This document shows positions 9,045 through 17,390 of a stretch of DNA of 64,000 bases, in pieces. The stretch spans positions 92,280 through 156,279 of the forward strand of contig DASQMI010000097.1 in assembly GCA_035645555.1 (NCBI GenBank). The letters run 5' to 3'. Position 1 is the stretch's first letter; the number at the start of each line of letters is the position of its first letter. The DNA comes from Lysobacter_F sp035645555 (GTDB lineage: Bacteria; Pseudomonadota; Gammaproteobacteria; Xanthomonadales; Xanthomonadaceae). The notes below the pieces were generated by a model, which saw only the letters and a list, made by a program, of their open reading frames with translations, was not told the origin of the DNA and did no database searches. Made by a program: the position numbers and the translations under genes.

Positions 9045-10442
9045 ATGCACAAGATCGAGAACACCAGCGCCACCATGACTCCGCGCGAGATCGTGCAGGA
9101 GCTCGACCGCCACATCGTCGGCCAGGCCGCCGCCAAGCGCGCGGTCGCGATCGCGCTGCGCAATCGCTGGCGGCGCATGCAGCTTGCGCCCGAGCTGCGC
9201 AACGAGGTGATGCCGAAGAACATCCTGATGATCGGTCCGACCGGCGTCGGCAAGACCGAGATCGCGCGCCGGCTGGCCACGCTCGCCAACGCGCCGTTCG
9301 TCAAGGTGGAGGCCACGCGCTTCACCGAAGTCGGCTACGTCGGCAAGGACGTCGAGCAGATCATCCGCGACCTCGCCGATACCGCGGTCAAGATGTACCG
9401 TGAGCAGGCCAAGCAGCGGGTGCGCACCCAGGCCGAGGACCGCGCCGAGGAGCGTATCCTCGATGCGCTGCTGCCGCGGCGCGCGCCGAGTGCGCCGCTG
9501 TTCGGCTTCAATCCGCGCGACGTCGCGCAGGACGAGCCGTCGGCCTACGAGAACTCGCCGGAGGCGCAGGAGACCCGCGCCAAGCTGCGCAAACAGCTTC
9601 GCAGCGGCGCACTCGACGAGCGCGAGATCGAGATCGAAACCGCGGTCAACGTGGGCGTGGACATCATGGCGCCGCCCGGCATGGAGGAGATGGGTCAGCA
9701 GCTGCGGCAGATGTTCTCGCAGTTCGCCGGCAGCAAGACCCACAAGCGCACGCTGGCAATCAAGGCCGCGCGCACGCTGCTGATCGAGGAAGAGGCGGCC
9801 AAGCTGGTCAACGAGGACGAGGTGCGGCAGGCGGCGATCGAGGCCTGCGAGCAGCACGGCATCGTGTTCATCGACGAGATCGACAAGGTCGCGCGCCGCA
9901 GCGACACGCTGGTGGGCGGCGACGTCAGCCGCGAGGGCGTGCAGCGCGATCTGCTGCCGCTGGTGGAAGGCTCCACGGTCAGCACCAAGTACGGCCCGGT
10001 GAAGACCGACCACATCTTGTTCATTGCCTCCGGCGCGTTCCACCTCGCCAAGCCCAGCGACCTGATCCCGGAGCTGCAGGGCCGCTTCCCGATCCGTGTT
10101 GAGCTGTCGGCGCTGAGCAAGCAGGACTTCGTGCGCATCCTCACCGAGCCGAAGGCGGCGCTCACCACCCAGTACGTGGAGCTGCTGCGCACCGAAGGGG
10201 TGGCGCTGCGCTTCACCGAGGACGCGATCGAACGCATCGCCGAGATCGCCGCGTTCGTCAACGAGCGCCAGGAGAACATCGGCGCGCGCCGGCTGCATAC
10301 GGTGCTGGAGAAGCTGCTCGACGCGCTGAGCTACGAGGCACCGGATCGCGACGGCCAGGCGGTCACCATCGATCGCGCCTACGTCGATGCGCAGCTCGGC
10401 GAGCTGGTGCAGGACCCCGACCTCAGCCGTTACATCCTGTAG
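9045..10442 (+). CDS. hslU: ATPase subunit HslU (ClpY) of the HslUV protease
   Basis: A 465-residue AAA+ unfoldase that feeds substrates to HslV. The N-terminal MTPREIVQELDRHIVGQ segment is typical. The Walker A is GPTGVGKT (64-71), the Walker B ends at Asp277-Glu278 in VFIDEIDK, and the inserted I-domain spans roughly residues 110-240. The sensor region ENIGARRLHTVLEKLLD and the C-terminal DLSRYIL that docks into HslV are intact. An internal Met at MTPREI (residue 11) is an alternative start; the upstream ATG at 9045 is used because it gives the extended N-terminus. It ends 3 bp before a convergent gene. Confidence 0.96.
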   Translation: MHKIENTSATMTPREIVQELDRHIVGQAAAKRAVAIALRNRWRRMQLAPELRNEVMPKNILMIGPTGVGKTEIARRLATLANAPFVKVEATRFTEVGYVGKDVEQIIRDLADTAVKMYREQAKQRVRTQAEDRAEERILDALLPRRAPSAPLFGFNPRDVAQDEPSAYENSPEAQETRAKLRKQLRSGALDEREIEIETAVNVGVDIMAPPGMEEMGQQLRQMFSQFAGSKTHKRTLAIKAARTLLIEEEAAKLVNEDEVRQAAIEACEQHGIVFIDEIDKVARRSDTLVGGDVSREGVQRDLLPLVEGSTVSTKYGPVKTDHILFIASGAFHLAKPSDLIPELQGRFPIRVELSALSKQDFVRILTEPKAALTTQYVELLRTEGVALRFTEDAIERIAEIAAFVNERQENIGARRLHTVLEKLLDALSYEAPDRDGQAVTIDRAYVDAQLGELVQDPDLSRYIL

Positions 10443-10445
10443 CGA

Positions 10446-11489
10446 TCACGGTGCCGTGCGGCGCGCGGTATCGGCGGCGAGCTCGCTGCGCGCAGCCTGC
10501 TGCAGTTCGGCCCGCGACACCTGCTCCGGCGCGCGGCCCAGCCGTGCGGTCAGCGCCGCGACCACGCGCTTGTTCGCGTAGGTGTGCGGCGACTCCGGGT
10601 TTTCGCTTTGCGCGGTGGTGATGTAACGCAGCCGCTTCTCGCTGACCGTTTCCGCCAGCGCCAGCTCGGTCAGCTTGGCGCGGAACTCGAGTTCCCACGA
10701 GGCGATTCCGGGATAGCGCCGCTTGTCGGCGAGGTGCTGCGCTTCGTGGGCGAGGAACACCACGCGGAACGCCTCGCCGTCCAGTCCGCCGGGATAGACA
10801 CTGCGCACCGCGAACAGCTTTTCGGCGGTCGCCCAGCCGCCGTTCGAACCCCGCTCGCAGCGGCCGTACGCCGACCAGCCTCGCGCAGCGAAACCGTCCA
10901 GCAGATCGACCTCGACGCGCTGCACGCCTTCCGGCAGCACGACGTCGAACGTACGCGTTTCCTGCTCGCGCCACAGCATCAGTTCGCGCAGTGGTGGGGT
11001 CACGCCGAGCAGCGCGTGGTAGCCGCGATCGCGCAGCGCGGCGATCAGAACCGGCTCCAGCGCATCGAGGCTCCCGGCGTCCGCCGCGCGCGGGCCGAGC
11101 TGCGCTTTCAGCCGCTGCAGCAGCCACGCCTCCCAGTGCGCACGGGTGGCCGGCGCGTTCAGCGCATACCACCAGTAGGCCTGATAGGCATGCAGCACAT
11201 CGCGCGCCAGCGGGTCGGTCACGTGGCCGCTCAGGACGGGCGGCGCGCTCCGGTCGAAGCGGCCGAACAGGCAGCGGCGGTAATCGAGATCGACACCGGC
11301 GAATTCGCTCGCCGGCACGACGTCGAGCGCATCCAAGGCGGCGCGAGCGTCGCCCTGCAGGATGCTGCTGGTCGAGGCATCGATCGCTGCCCGCGCCGCT
11401 GGCGTGCTGGACGGGGCGGGGCTGCGCGCCGGCGCCGGCAGACTCGCCAGCAGGCCCAGCAGGATGGCGAGGGGAACGGCGGTGTGCAT
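10446..11489 (-). CDS. Secreted protein with an HExxH metallopeptidase-like motif, function unknown
   Basis: A 347-residue protein with a signal peptide (residues 1-22, ending PAPARS). I do not recognise a named family. The only catalytic-looking element is HEAQH at residues 248-252, embedded in VVFLAHEAQHLADKRRYPGI, with the downstream acidic stretch SWELEFRAKLTELAL that could supply the third zinc ligand, as in gluzincins. The rest is mainly helical. This would make it a periplasmic zinc-dependent hydrolase, but only the motif supports that. It lies 37 bp downstream of an AraC-type regulator on the same strand, so the two may be co-transcribed. It is convergent with hslU. Confidence 0.6.
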   Translation of the reverse strand: MHTAVPLAILLGLLASLPAPARSPAPSSTPAARAAIDASTSSILQGDARAALDALDVVPASEFAGVDLDYRRCLFGRFDRSAPPVLSGHVTDPLARDVLHAYQAYWWYALNAPATRAHWEAWLLQRLKAQLGPRAADAGSLDALEPVLIAALRDRGYHALLGVTPPLRELMLWREQETRTFDVVLPEGVQRVEVDLLDGFAARGWSAYGRCERGSNGGWATAEKLFAVRSVYPGGLDGEAFRVVFLAHEAQHLADKRRYPGIASWELEFRAKLTELALAETVSEKRLRYITTAQSENPESPHTYANKRVVAALTARLGRAPEQVSRAELQQAARSELAADTARRTAP

Positions 11490-11526
11490 GGGATCGATTC
11501 GGTAGGCGCCGGTCGGCGCGACCCGA

Positions 11527-12246
11527 TCAGCAGACCCCGCCGGTGGCGCTGCCGTCTTGAACGGATTTGATGTGCCGGCGCAGCGAGGTCGGGGTCAAGC
11601 CGGTCGCGCGGCGGCACGCGCGGGTGAGGTGACTCTGGTCGGCGAAGCCGGCACGCGCGGCGACCTCGGCGAGCGCGGCATCGTCGGCGAGCAGGCACAG
11701 CGCGCGCTGCCAGCGCGCCTCGGCGCGCAGGCGTTGCGGCGACATGCCGTGGCTGGCCGCGACCGCGCGCGCGGCATGCGCCGGCGAGACGCCGAGGCGG
11801 CGCGCGATCGTGCCGATCTCCTCGTCGCCGCCGACGAGCTCGGCGACCAGCGCGGCCTGCCAGTCCGGCAGCGCCACGCCGCGCTCGGCGACATCGCGGC
11901 ATTCGGCGACCAGCTCGGGCAGTCGCTCCGGCGCGCGCCGGAACACCGCCAGCGCCTCGCCCAGATGCGGGACGCGCAGCACCCGGCTACGCCCGGGCGG
12001 CAGCGCCGGCCACGGCAGGTTGACCACCCGCGCGCCGGTGCGCCCGAAGCGGTTGCCGTGCACGTGGAACGGCGGATGCAGGATCAGCGTGCCGGGCTCG
12101 CAGCCGTGCGGCCCTTCGATGCCGGCCTCGACATGGCTTCCATCCACCACCAGCGCAGCATAGGCGTGGAGGTGCCGATGCGTGGGCAGCGACGTCTGCC
12201 TCGCGTGGCGCGTTTCGTAGCACGGCACCGGACCCATGGCGGGCAT
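11527..12246 (-). CDS. AraC family transcriptional regulator
   Basis: A 239-residue regulator. The N-terminal half (about 10-85) is cupin-like (PGTLILHPPFHVHGNRFG), a possible ligand-sensing barrel. The C-terminal half has the two helix-turn-helix units of AraC proteins: EEIGTIARRLGVSPAHAARA (first) and LAEVAARAGFADQSHLTRA with the usual FxDQSHLTR segment (second). A start at the Met four codons in (12237) is equally possible. It precedes the HExxH-protein gene and is divergent from a DUF2269 gene whose start lies 46 bp away, so it may control either. The effector is unknown. Confidence 0.85.
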   Translation of the reverse strand: MPAMGPVPCYETRHARQTSLPTHRHLHAYAALVVDGSHVEAGIEGPHGCEPGTLILHPPFHVHGNRFGRTGARVVNLPWPALPPGRSRVLRVPHLGEALAVFRRAPERLPELVAECRDVAERGVALPDWQAALVAELVGGDEEIGTIARRLGVSPAHAARAVAASHGMSPQRLRAEARWQRALCLLADDAALAEVAARAGFADQSHLTRACRRATGLTPTSLRRHIKSVQDGSATGGVC

Positions 12247-12292
12247 CCTAGCGTGCCGCCGCCCGCAGCATCGACCGCCCGGCGGAGGCCTG

Positions 12293-12760
12293 ATGAGCTA
12301 CCTGTGGGTGAAGTGGCTGCACGTGATGAGCTCGACGCTGCTGTTCGGCACCGGGCTCGGCATCGCGTTCTTCATGTGGAAGGCGCACCGCACCGGCGAT
12401 GCGCGGGTGATCGCGGCGACCGCACGCACCGTGGTGCTCGCCGATGCCTGCTTCACCGCGCCGGCGGTGCTGGTGCAGTTCGCCACAGGCCTGTGGCTCG
12501 CGCACCGGCTCGGCATGCCGTACTCGGTGTTCTGGCTGAAGTGGGCGCTGGTGCTGTTCTTCGCGGTCGGCGCGTGCTGGCTGCCGGTGCTGTGGCTGCA
12601 GGTGAAGGCGCGGCGGCTGGCGCAGGCGGCGGCCGCGCACGGCACGCCGCTGCCGGCTGCATACCACCGGGCGATGCGCGCGTGGTACGCGCTGGCGTGG
12701 CCGGCGTTCGCCGGGGTGGCGGCGATCTTCTGGCTGATGGTGGTCAAGCCGCTCGGCTAG
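12293..12760 (+). CDS. DUF2269 family integral membrane protein
   Basis: A 155-residue membrane protein. The ATG at 12293 follows a good ribosome binding site (GGCGGAGG at 12281-12288). Four hydrophobic helices are visible (about 4-26, 44-66, 76-98 and 131-151). The N-terminus YLWVKWLHVMSSTLLFGTG matches DUF2269 proteins, whose conserved histidine in the first helix recalls haem-containing membrane proteins; no function is established. It is the first of two plus-strand genes, with a MOSC protein starting 53 bp downstream. Confidence 0.8.
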   Translation: MSYLWVKWLHVMSSTLLFGTGLGIAFFMWKAHRTGDARVIAATARTVVLADACFTAPAVLVQFATGLWLAHRLGMPYSVFWLKWALVLFFAVGACWLPVLWLQVKARRLAQAAAAHGTPLPAAYHRAMRAWYALAWPAFAGVAAIFWLMVVKPLG

Positions 12761-12813
12761 CGCGGTACCGCCGGCTCCGGCATGCTGCCTGCCGTTCGTT
12801 GCGGCCTTCGTCC

Positions 12814-13611
12814 ATGCGCCTGTCCTCGCTGTACCTGTATCCGATGAAGTCGTGCGCGCCCCTGCCGTGCACCGAGGCGGCGGTCGAGCCGCGCGGGCTG
12901 GCGCACGACCGCCGCTGGATGGTGGTCGACGACGACGGCCGTTTCCTGACCGGCCGCCAGCTCGCGACGATGGTGCGGATCCAGGCGCGACCGGCACCGG
13001 ACGGCGGCTTGGTGCTCGCCGCGGATGCAGGCACACCGCTGCACGTGCCGGTGCCCGGCGCCGGCGAGCGTATATCGGTGACGGTCTGGGACAGCACAGT
13101 CGACGCGCGTCCCGCCGGCGCCGCGGCCGATGCCTGGCTGAGCGGGGTGCTCGGCCGCGCTGTGCGACTCGTGCACATGGACGGCGGCGCGCGGCGTGCG
13201 GTCAGTGAAAAGTACGCGCAGCCCGGCGACGAGGTCAGCTTCGCCGACGGCTTTCCGCTGCTGCTGATCTCGCAGGCCGCACTCGACCATCTCAACGCCA
13301 AGCTGCCGCGGCCGGTGGCGATGACGCGGTTCCGGCCCAACCTCGTGGTCGACGGCACCGCCGCGCACGCCGAGGACGGCTGGCGGCGCATCCGCATCGG
13401 TGCCGTCGAGTTCGACGTGGTGAAGCCCTGCACACGCTGCGTGTTCACCACCGTCGACCCCGAGCGCGGCGAGCGCGATGCGTCCGGCGAGCCGCTGCGC
13501 ACGCTGCTGACCTACCGGCGCACGCCGAAGGGCGTCACCTTCGGTCAGAACCTGATCCCGCGCGGCACCGGCACACTGCGGCTGGGCGATCCGGTGACCG
13601 TACTCGCCTGA
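12814..13611 (+). CDS. MOSC domain protein (YcbX-like, molybdenum cofactor binding)
   Basis: A 265-residue protein with an N-terminal MOSC beta-barrel domain (about 1-115, opening LSSLYLYPMKSCAPLP) and a C-terminal MOSC domain (about 125-262) carrying the conserved cysteine segment KPCTRCVFTTVDPERG (Cys206, Cys209), expected to ligate molybdenum cofactor sulfur. Relatives such as YcbX and mARC reduce N-hydroxylated compounds; this one lacks the extra C-terminal ferredoxin domain of E. coli YcbX, so it would need a separate electron donor. The start is set at the ATG at 12814, where similarity to the family begins; the frame is open far upstream only because of high GC. Confidence 0.88.
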   Translation: MRLSSLYLYPMKSCAPLPCTEAAVEPRGLAHDRRWMVVDDDGRFLTGRQLATMVRIQARPAPDGGLVLAADAGTPLHVPVPGAGERISVTVWDSTVDARPAGAAADAWLSGVLGRAVRLVHMDGGARRAVSEKYAQPGDEVSFADGFPLLLISQAALDHLNAKLPRPVAMTRFRPNLVVDGTAAHAEDGWRRIRIGAVEFDVVKPCTRCVFTTVDPERGERDASGEPLRTLLTYRRTPKGVTFGQNLIPRGTGTLRLGDPVTVLA

Positions 13612-13662
13612 GCGCGCCGGCGCGTGCGGGCGCCGGCGCGGCGCTTGGGCGATAATCGCGCC

Positions 13663-14424
13663 ATGAGCGAGTCTTCCCCCAAGTCCGGCACCACCCATTT
13701 CGGTTTCCGCGAGGTGCCGGCGGCCGAGAAGCAGAAGCTGGTCGGCGAGGTGTTCAGCTCGGTCGCGCGCCGCTACGACCTGATGAACGACCTGATGTCG
13801 CTCGGCATCCACCGGGTGTGGAAGCGCTACTTCGTCGCCACTTCGCAGGTGAAGCGCGGCGACCGCGTGCTCGACCTCGCCGGCGGCACCGGCGACATCG
13901 CGCTGCTGCTGCACGAGCGCGTCGGCCGCGATGGCGGCATCGTGCTCGGCGACATCAACGGCGACATGCTGCGCGTGGGTCGCGACCGGCTCACCGACCT
14001 CGGCCGCGTGGCCGGGCTCGAATACGTGCAGTGCAATGCCGAGGCGCTGCCGTTTCCCGACCACAGCTTCGACCTCGTCACCATCGCGTTCGGCCTGCGC
14101 AACGTCACCGACAAGGACGCCGCGCTGCGCGAGATGCACCGCGTGCTCAAGGTCGGCGGCCAGGCGCGGGTGCTGGAGTTCTCGGAGGTCACCGCGGAGT
14201 GGTTCAAGCCGTTGTACGACTTCCACTCGTTCCAGGTGCTGCCGCGGCTGGGCAAGCTGTTCGCCGACGATGAGGGCAGCTACCGCTACCTGGCCGAGAG
14301 CATCCGCAAGCATCCGCCGCAGGACGCGCTGAAGGCGATGATGGAAGCCGCCGGCTTCGAGCGCTGCGGCTACCGCAACCTGTCCGCCGGCATCGTCGCC
14401 ATCCACACCGGCTACAAGGTCTAG
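13663..14424 (+). CDS. ubiE: Ubiquinone/menaquinone C-methyltransferase UbiE
   Basis: A 253-residue SAM-dependent methyltransferase of quinone biosynthesis. The SAM-binding motif DLAGGTGDIA begins at residue 71. The family segments FSSVARRYDLMNDLMSLGIHR (start of domain), DLVTIAFGLRNVTDKDAALRE and the C-terminal GYRNLSAGIVAIHTGYK are all present. The start at 13663 matches the family length (about 250). It stands alone here rather than beside ubiJ and ubiB, as in E. coli, with short gaps to the MOSC gene upstream and the M1 peptidase downstream. Confidence 0.96.
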   Translation: MSESSPKSGTTHFGFREVPAAEKQKLVGEVFSSVARRYDLMNDLMSLGIHRVWKRYFVATSQVKRGDRVLDLAGGTGDIALLLHERVGRDGGIVLGDINGDMLRVGRDRLTDLGRVAGLEYVQCNAEALPFPDHSFDLVTIAFGLRNVTDKDAALREMHRVLKVGGQARVLEFSEVTAEWFKPLYDFHSFQVLPRLGKLFADDEGSYRYLAESIRKHPPQDALKAMMEAAGFERCGYRNLSAGIVAIHTGYKV

Positions 14425-14494
14425 CCTCCGGCACCTGCGGCGGCGGCGCGCGCTCGCTTACACTCCGGTCCTTTCCCACGACCGGTTGCCGCCC

Positions 14495-16429
14495 ATGCGT
14501 CTGCCCCTCGCTTCCCTCTGTGTCGCCACCGCGCTGGTGCTCGGCTGCCAGCGCGACGCCGCGACCACCGCCGCCAAGCCCGACATGCCCGCGACCCCTG
14601 CCGCCACGCCGGCGCAGCCGGCCACGCCGCTCGACCCCTACAGCTACGCCGAGCCGGACAAGGTGCGCGTCACCGACGTGGCGTTGCATCTCAACGTCGA
14701 CTTCGAGAAGAAGCAGCTCGCCGGCAGCGCCACCTACACGCTCGACTGGCGCGACCCGAAGGCCGGCCGGCTGGTGCTCGACACCCGTGACCTGACCATC
14801 GAGAAGGTGGTCGGCGAGCGCGACAACCAGCGCTGGCTCGACCTTCCGTTCCAGCTCGCCGCCGAGGACGCCGTGCTGGGCAGCAAGCTGACGATCATGG
14901 CGCCGGAGCCGTTCAAGCGCATCCGCGTCACCTATCGCACCTCGCCGGAGGCGTCGGGCCTGCAATGGCTGTCGCCGGAAATGACGCAGGGCAAGAAGAC
15001 GCCGTTCATGTTCAGCCAGTCGCAGCAGATCCACGCACGCTCGTGGGTGCCGCTGCAGGACACGCCGCAGGTGCGCTTCACCTACACCGCCAAGGTGACC
15101 GCGCCGAAGGACGTGATGGTGCTGATGAGCGCCGACAACGATCCCAAAGCGGCGCGCGACGGCGACTACGACTTCAAGATGCCGCAACCGATCCCGTCGT
15201 ACCTGATGGCGATCGCCGCTGGCGACCTGGTGTTCCAGCCGATCTCCGCGCGCAGCGGCGTCTGGGCCGAGCCGGGTACCGCAAAGCTCGCCGCCAACGA
15301 GTTCGTTGACACCGAGAAGATGATGCAGACGGCCGAACAGCTGTACGGCCCGTACCGCTGGGAGCGCTACGACATCCTGGTGCTGCCGCCGTCGTTCCCG
15401 TACGGCGGCATGGAGAACCCGCGCCTGACGTTCGCCACGCCGACCGTGATCACCGGCGACCGCTCGCTGGTCGCGCTGATCGCGCACGAGCTCGCGCACA
15501 GCTGGTCGGGCAACCTGGTGACGTTCGCCACCCCGAACGATGCCTGGCTCAACGAGGGCTTTACCAGCTACGTCGAGAACCGCCTGGTCGAAGCGCTGTT
15601 CGGCAAGGAGCGCGCCGACATGGAATCGCTGATCGAGCGCAACGAGCTGCGCGAGGAATACAAGACGATCGAGCCGGCGCTGCAGATCATGGCGCTCAAG
15701 CCGGGCACGCTGAAGGATCCGGACGACAGCAGCCGCGCGACGGTCTACACCAAGGGTGCGTGGATGCTGCAGTTCCTCGAGCAGCGCTTCGGCCGCGAGG
15801 TGTTCGATCCGTTCCTGCGCGGTTACTTCGACCACTTCGCGTTCAAGAGCATCACCACCCAGGACTTCCTCGCCTACGCCAAGGCCAACCTGCTCGCCAA
15901 GCATCCGGGCAAGGTCACGGAGGCGGAGCTGGAGCAGTGGGTGCACGAGCCCGGCATTCCCGACGATGCGCCGCAGGTGGTCTCGCCGCGGATGGACGCG
16001 GTCGACGCCGCGCGCAAGGCCTGGCTGGACACCGGCACGCTGCCGGCGAAGGACGTCACCGCGAAGTGGACCACCCAGGAGTGGGTGCACTTCATCGAGG
16101 GCATGCCGGAGACGCTGCCGGCGGAGAAGCTGGCCGCGCTCGACGCCGCCTACCGCTTCACCGGCACGCCGAACGGCGAGATCGCGCAGCGCTGGTATCC
16201 GCTCGCCGTGCGCAGCGGCTACACCCAGGCGAATGCGGCAATCGCCGCGTTCTTGCAGAAGATCGGCCGTCGCAAGCTGATCATGCCCACCTACGAGGCG
16301 CTGGTGCGCACGCCGGAAGGCCTGAAGCTCGCCAAGGAGGTGTTCGCGAAGGCGCGCCCGGGCTACCACCCGATCACCACCGCGTCGGTCGAGGCGACGA
16401 TCGCCAAGGCCGAAGGCAAGCAGGGCTGA
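14495..16429 (+). CDS. M1 family aminopeptidase lipoprotein (leukotriene A4 hydrolase-like)
   Basis: A 644-residue zinc aminopeptidase. The start at 14495 (rather than the TTG at 14486) opens a lipoprotein signal with lipobox VLGC (Cys18), followed by an Ala/Pro/Thr-rich linker, so it should be anchored to an envelope membrane. The N-terminal beta domain spans about 55-240. The exopeptidase motif GGMENPRLTFATPT precedes HELAHSWSGN (His331, Glu332, His335) and the third ligand Glu354 (WLNEGF); the 19-residue spacing equals that of LTA4 hydrolase. The C-terminal helical ARM-like domain (about 490-640) also fits LTA4 hydrolase rather than PepN. Confidence 0.93.
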   Translation: MRLPLASLCVATALVLGCQRDAATTAAKPDMPATPAATPAQPATPLDPYSYAEPDKVRVTDVALHLNVDFEKKQLAGSATYTLDWRDPKAGRLVLDTRDLTIEKVVGERDNQRWLDLPFQLAAEDAVLGSKLTIMAPEPFKRIRVTYRTSPEASGLQWLSPEMTQGKKTPFMFSQSQQIHARSWVPLQDTPQVRFTYTAKVTAPKDVMVLMSADNDPKAARDGDYDFKMPQPIPSYLMAIAAGDLVFQPISARSGVWAEPGTAKLAANEFVDTEKMMQTAEQLYGPYRWERYDILVLPPSFPYGGMENPRLTFATPTVITGDRSLVALIAHELAHSWSGNLVTFATPNDAWLNEGFTSYVENRLVEALFGKERADMESLIERNELREEYKTIEPALQIMALKPGTLKDPDDSSRATVYTKGAWMLQFLEQRFGREVFDPFLRGYFDHFAFKSITTQDFLAYAKANLLAKHPGKVTEAELEQWVHEPGIPDDAPQVVSPRMDAVDAARKAWLDTGTLPAKDVTAKWTTQEWVHFIEGMPETLPAEKLAALDAAYRFTGTPNGEIAQRWYPLAVRSGYTQANAAIAAFLQKIGRRKLIMPTYEALVRTPEGLKLAKEVFAKARPGYHPITTASVEATIAKAEGKQG

Positions 16430-16437
16430 GGCCGCAC

Positions 16438-16461
16438 GCGCCCCCGTCCGCGCGGGGGCGC
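16438..16461 (+). terminator. GC hairpin after the M1 peptidase gene
   Basis: A perfect 9-bp stem, GCGCCCCCG at 16438-16446 pairing with 16453-16461, with a 6-nt loop. It has no T-run after it and the next gene starts 17 bp later on the same strand, so it is more likely a partial attenuator or mRNA-stabilising hairpin than a full terminator. Confidence 0.4.
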
Positions 16462-16477
16462 CGGACAGGAGCGTGGC

Positions 16478-17188
16478 ATGACCCGAACCGCATTCGTGCT
16501 GGGCCTGGCGCTGGCGATGCTCACTGCATGCCAGCCAGGACAGGACCGCGCCGCCGCGCAGGCGGCGGCCGCCGAGCAGGAAGCCGAGGCGATGGCCAAG
16601 CAGTTCGAGGCCGAGGCCGCCAGGCAGAACTGGGAACTCGCCGCCGCGCACGGCACGGTGCTGTTCGCCGATCATCCTGGCAGCGCCGCCGCCGCGCGCA
16701 TCAAGCCGCGCTTCGACGAGATCAAGGCGAAGGCGCAGGCCGCGCGCGAGCAGCGCCGGCTCGCCGGCCTGTGGGCGTACGGCGCCGAGCCGGTGGCGAA
16801 AGGTACCCAGCTGTCGGCCGCGATCTATTCGAAGGACGCGGTCGACACCGGCGGCGAGCGCGCGGCGCCGGTGCGGCTGATCTTCCGCGACCATCCGGAA
16901 TGGGGCCGCAGCAGCTACCTCACGCTCGAGGGCGGCGATTTCGACTGCTACGGCGGCTGCAAAGTCAAAGTGAGCGTCGACGACGGGGCGGCCAAGCCGA
17001 TGGCGGCGTCGCGACCGAAGACCGACGAGGCGATCGCGATGTTCATCGAGGACGAGCGCGCGCTGTGGCGGACGGCCAAGTCGGCGAAGACGATCGCGAT
17101 CGAATTTCCGGTCAAGGCCGGCGGCACGCGTACCGCGGTGTTCGAGGTCGGCGGGCTGGATCCGCAGAAGCTGCCGGCCTGGAACTGA
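16478..17188 (+). CDS. Lipoprotein of unknown function
   Basis: A 236-residue lipoprotein with lipobox LTAC (Cys18). The ATG at 16478 is preceded by CAGGAGCG. Residues 25-105 are Ala/Glu/Gln-rich and strongly helical, probably a coiled coil; residues 115-236 look like a compact beta-rich domain with two closely spaced cysteines (DFDCYGGCKVKV) that may form a disulfide. I do not recognise a named family; I recall similar hypothetical proteins in Lysobacter and Xanthomonas. It is the last plus-strand gene before a repeat cluster and a convergent kinase gene. Confidence 0.7.
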   Translation: MTRTAFVLGLALAMLTACQPGQDRAAAQAAAAEQEAEAMAKQFEAEAARQNWELAAAHGTVLFADHPGSAAAARIKPRFDEIKAKAQAAREQRRLAGLWAYGAEPVAKGTQLSAAIYSKDAVDTGGERAAPVRLIFRDHPEWGRSSYLTLEGGDFDCYGGCKVKVSVDDGAAKPMAASRPKTDEAIAMFIEDERALWRTAKSAKTIAIEFPVKAGGTRTAVFEVGGLDPQKLPAWN

Positions 17189-17211
17189 AGCGGCCGCGAT
17201 GGCGACCACCG

Positions 17212-17346
17212 TGTAGGAGCGGCTTTAGCCGCGATCGGCAGGTGTGGGAATCGCGCGGTAGGAGCGGCTTTAGCCGCGATCAAACGATCGTCGCGGCTAA
17301 AGCCGCTCCTACACACTTTCGGGTCGCGGCTGAAGCCGCTCCTACA
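17212..17346. repeat. REP-like cluster: two direct and two inverted copies
   Basis: Four copies of a 23-25 bp palindromic unit with core GGAGCGGCTTTAGCCGC. Two are in forward orientation (17212-17236, 17258-17281) and two reversed (17291-17313, 17324-17346, the last with a TTCAGCC variant). Forward-reverse packing makes a long potential cruciform or RNA hairpin between two convergent genes (stops at 17188 and 17391), where such BIME-like elements often protect or end transcripts. The same unit recurs eight times at 43521-43918. Confidence 0.92.
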
Positions 17347-17390
17347 GGCTTTCGGATCTGGGCTGACGCCGCCTGCCGGCGGCGACGCGA

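Noticed and set aside
14204..17209. 1001-residue minus-strand open frame opposite the M1 peptidase and lipoprotein genes
   Set aside because: It spans three unrelated plus-strand genes and the gaps between them, which no real gene would mirror so closely; composition is typical of antisense shadows.
17212..17346. CRISPR array reading of the repeated 23-bp unit
   Set aside because: Units are palindromic, alternate in orientation and have irregular spacing, and no cas gene is present.
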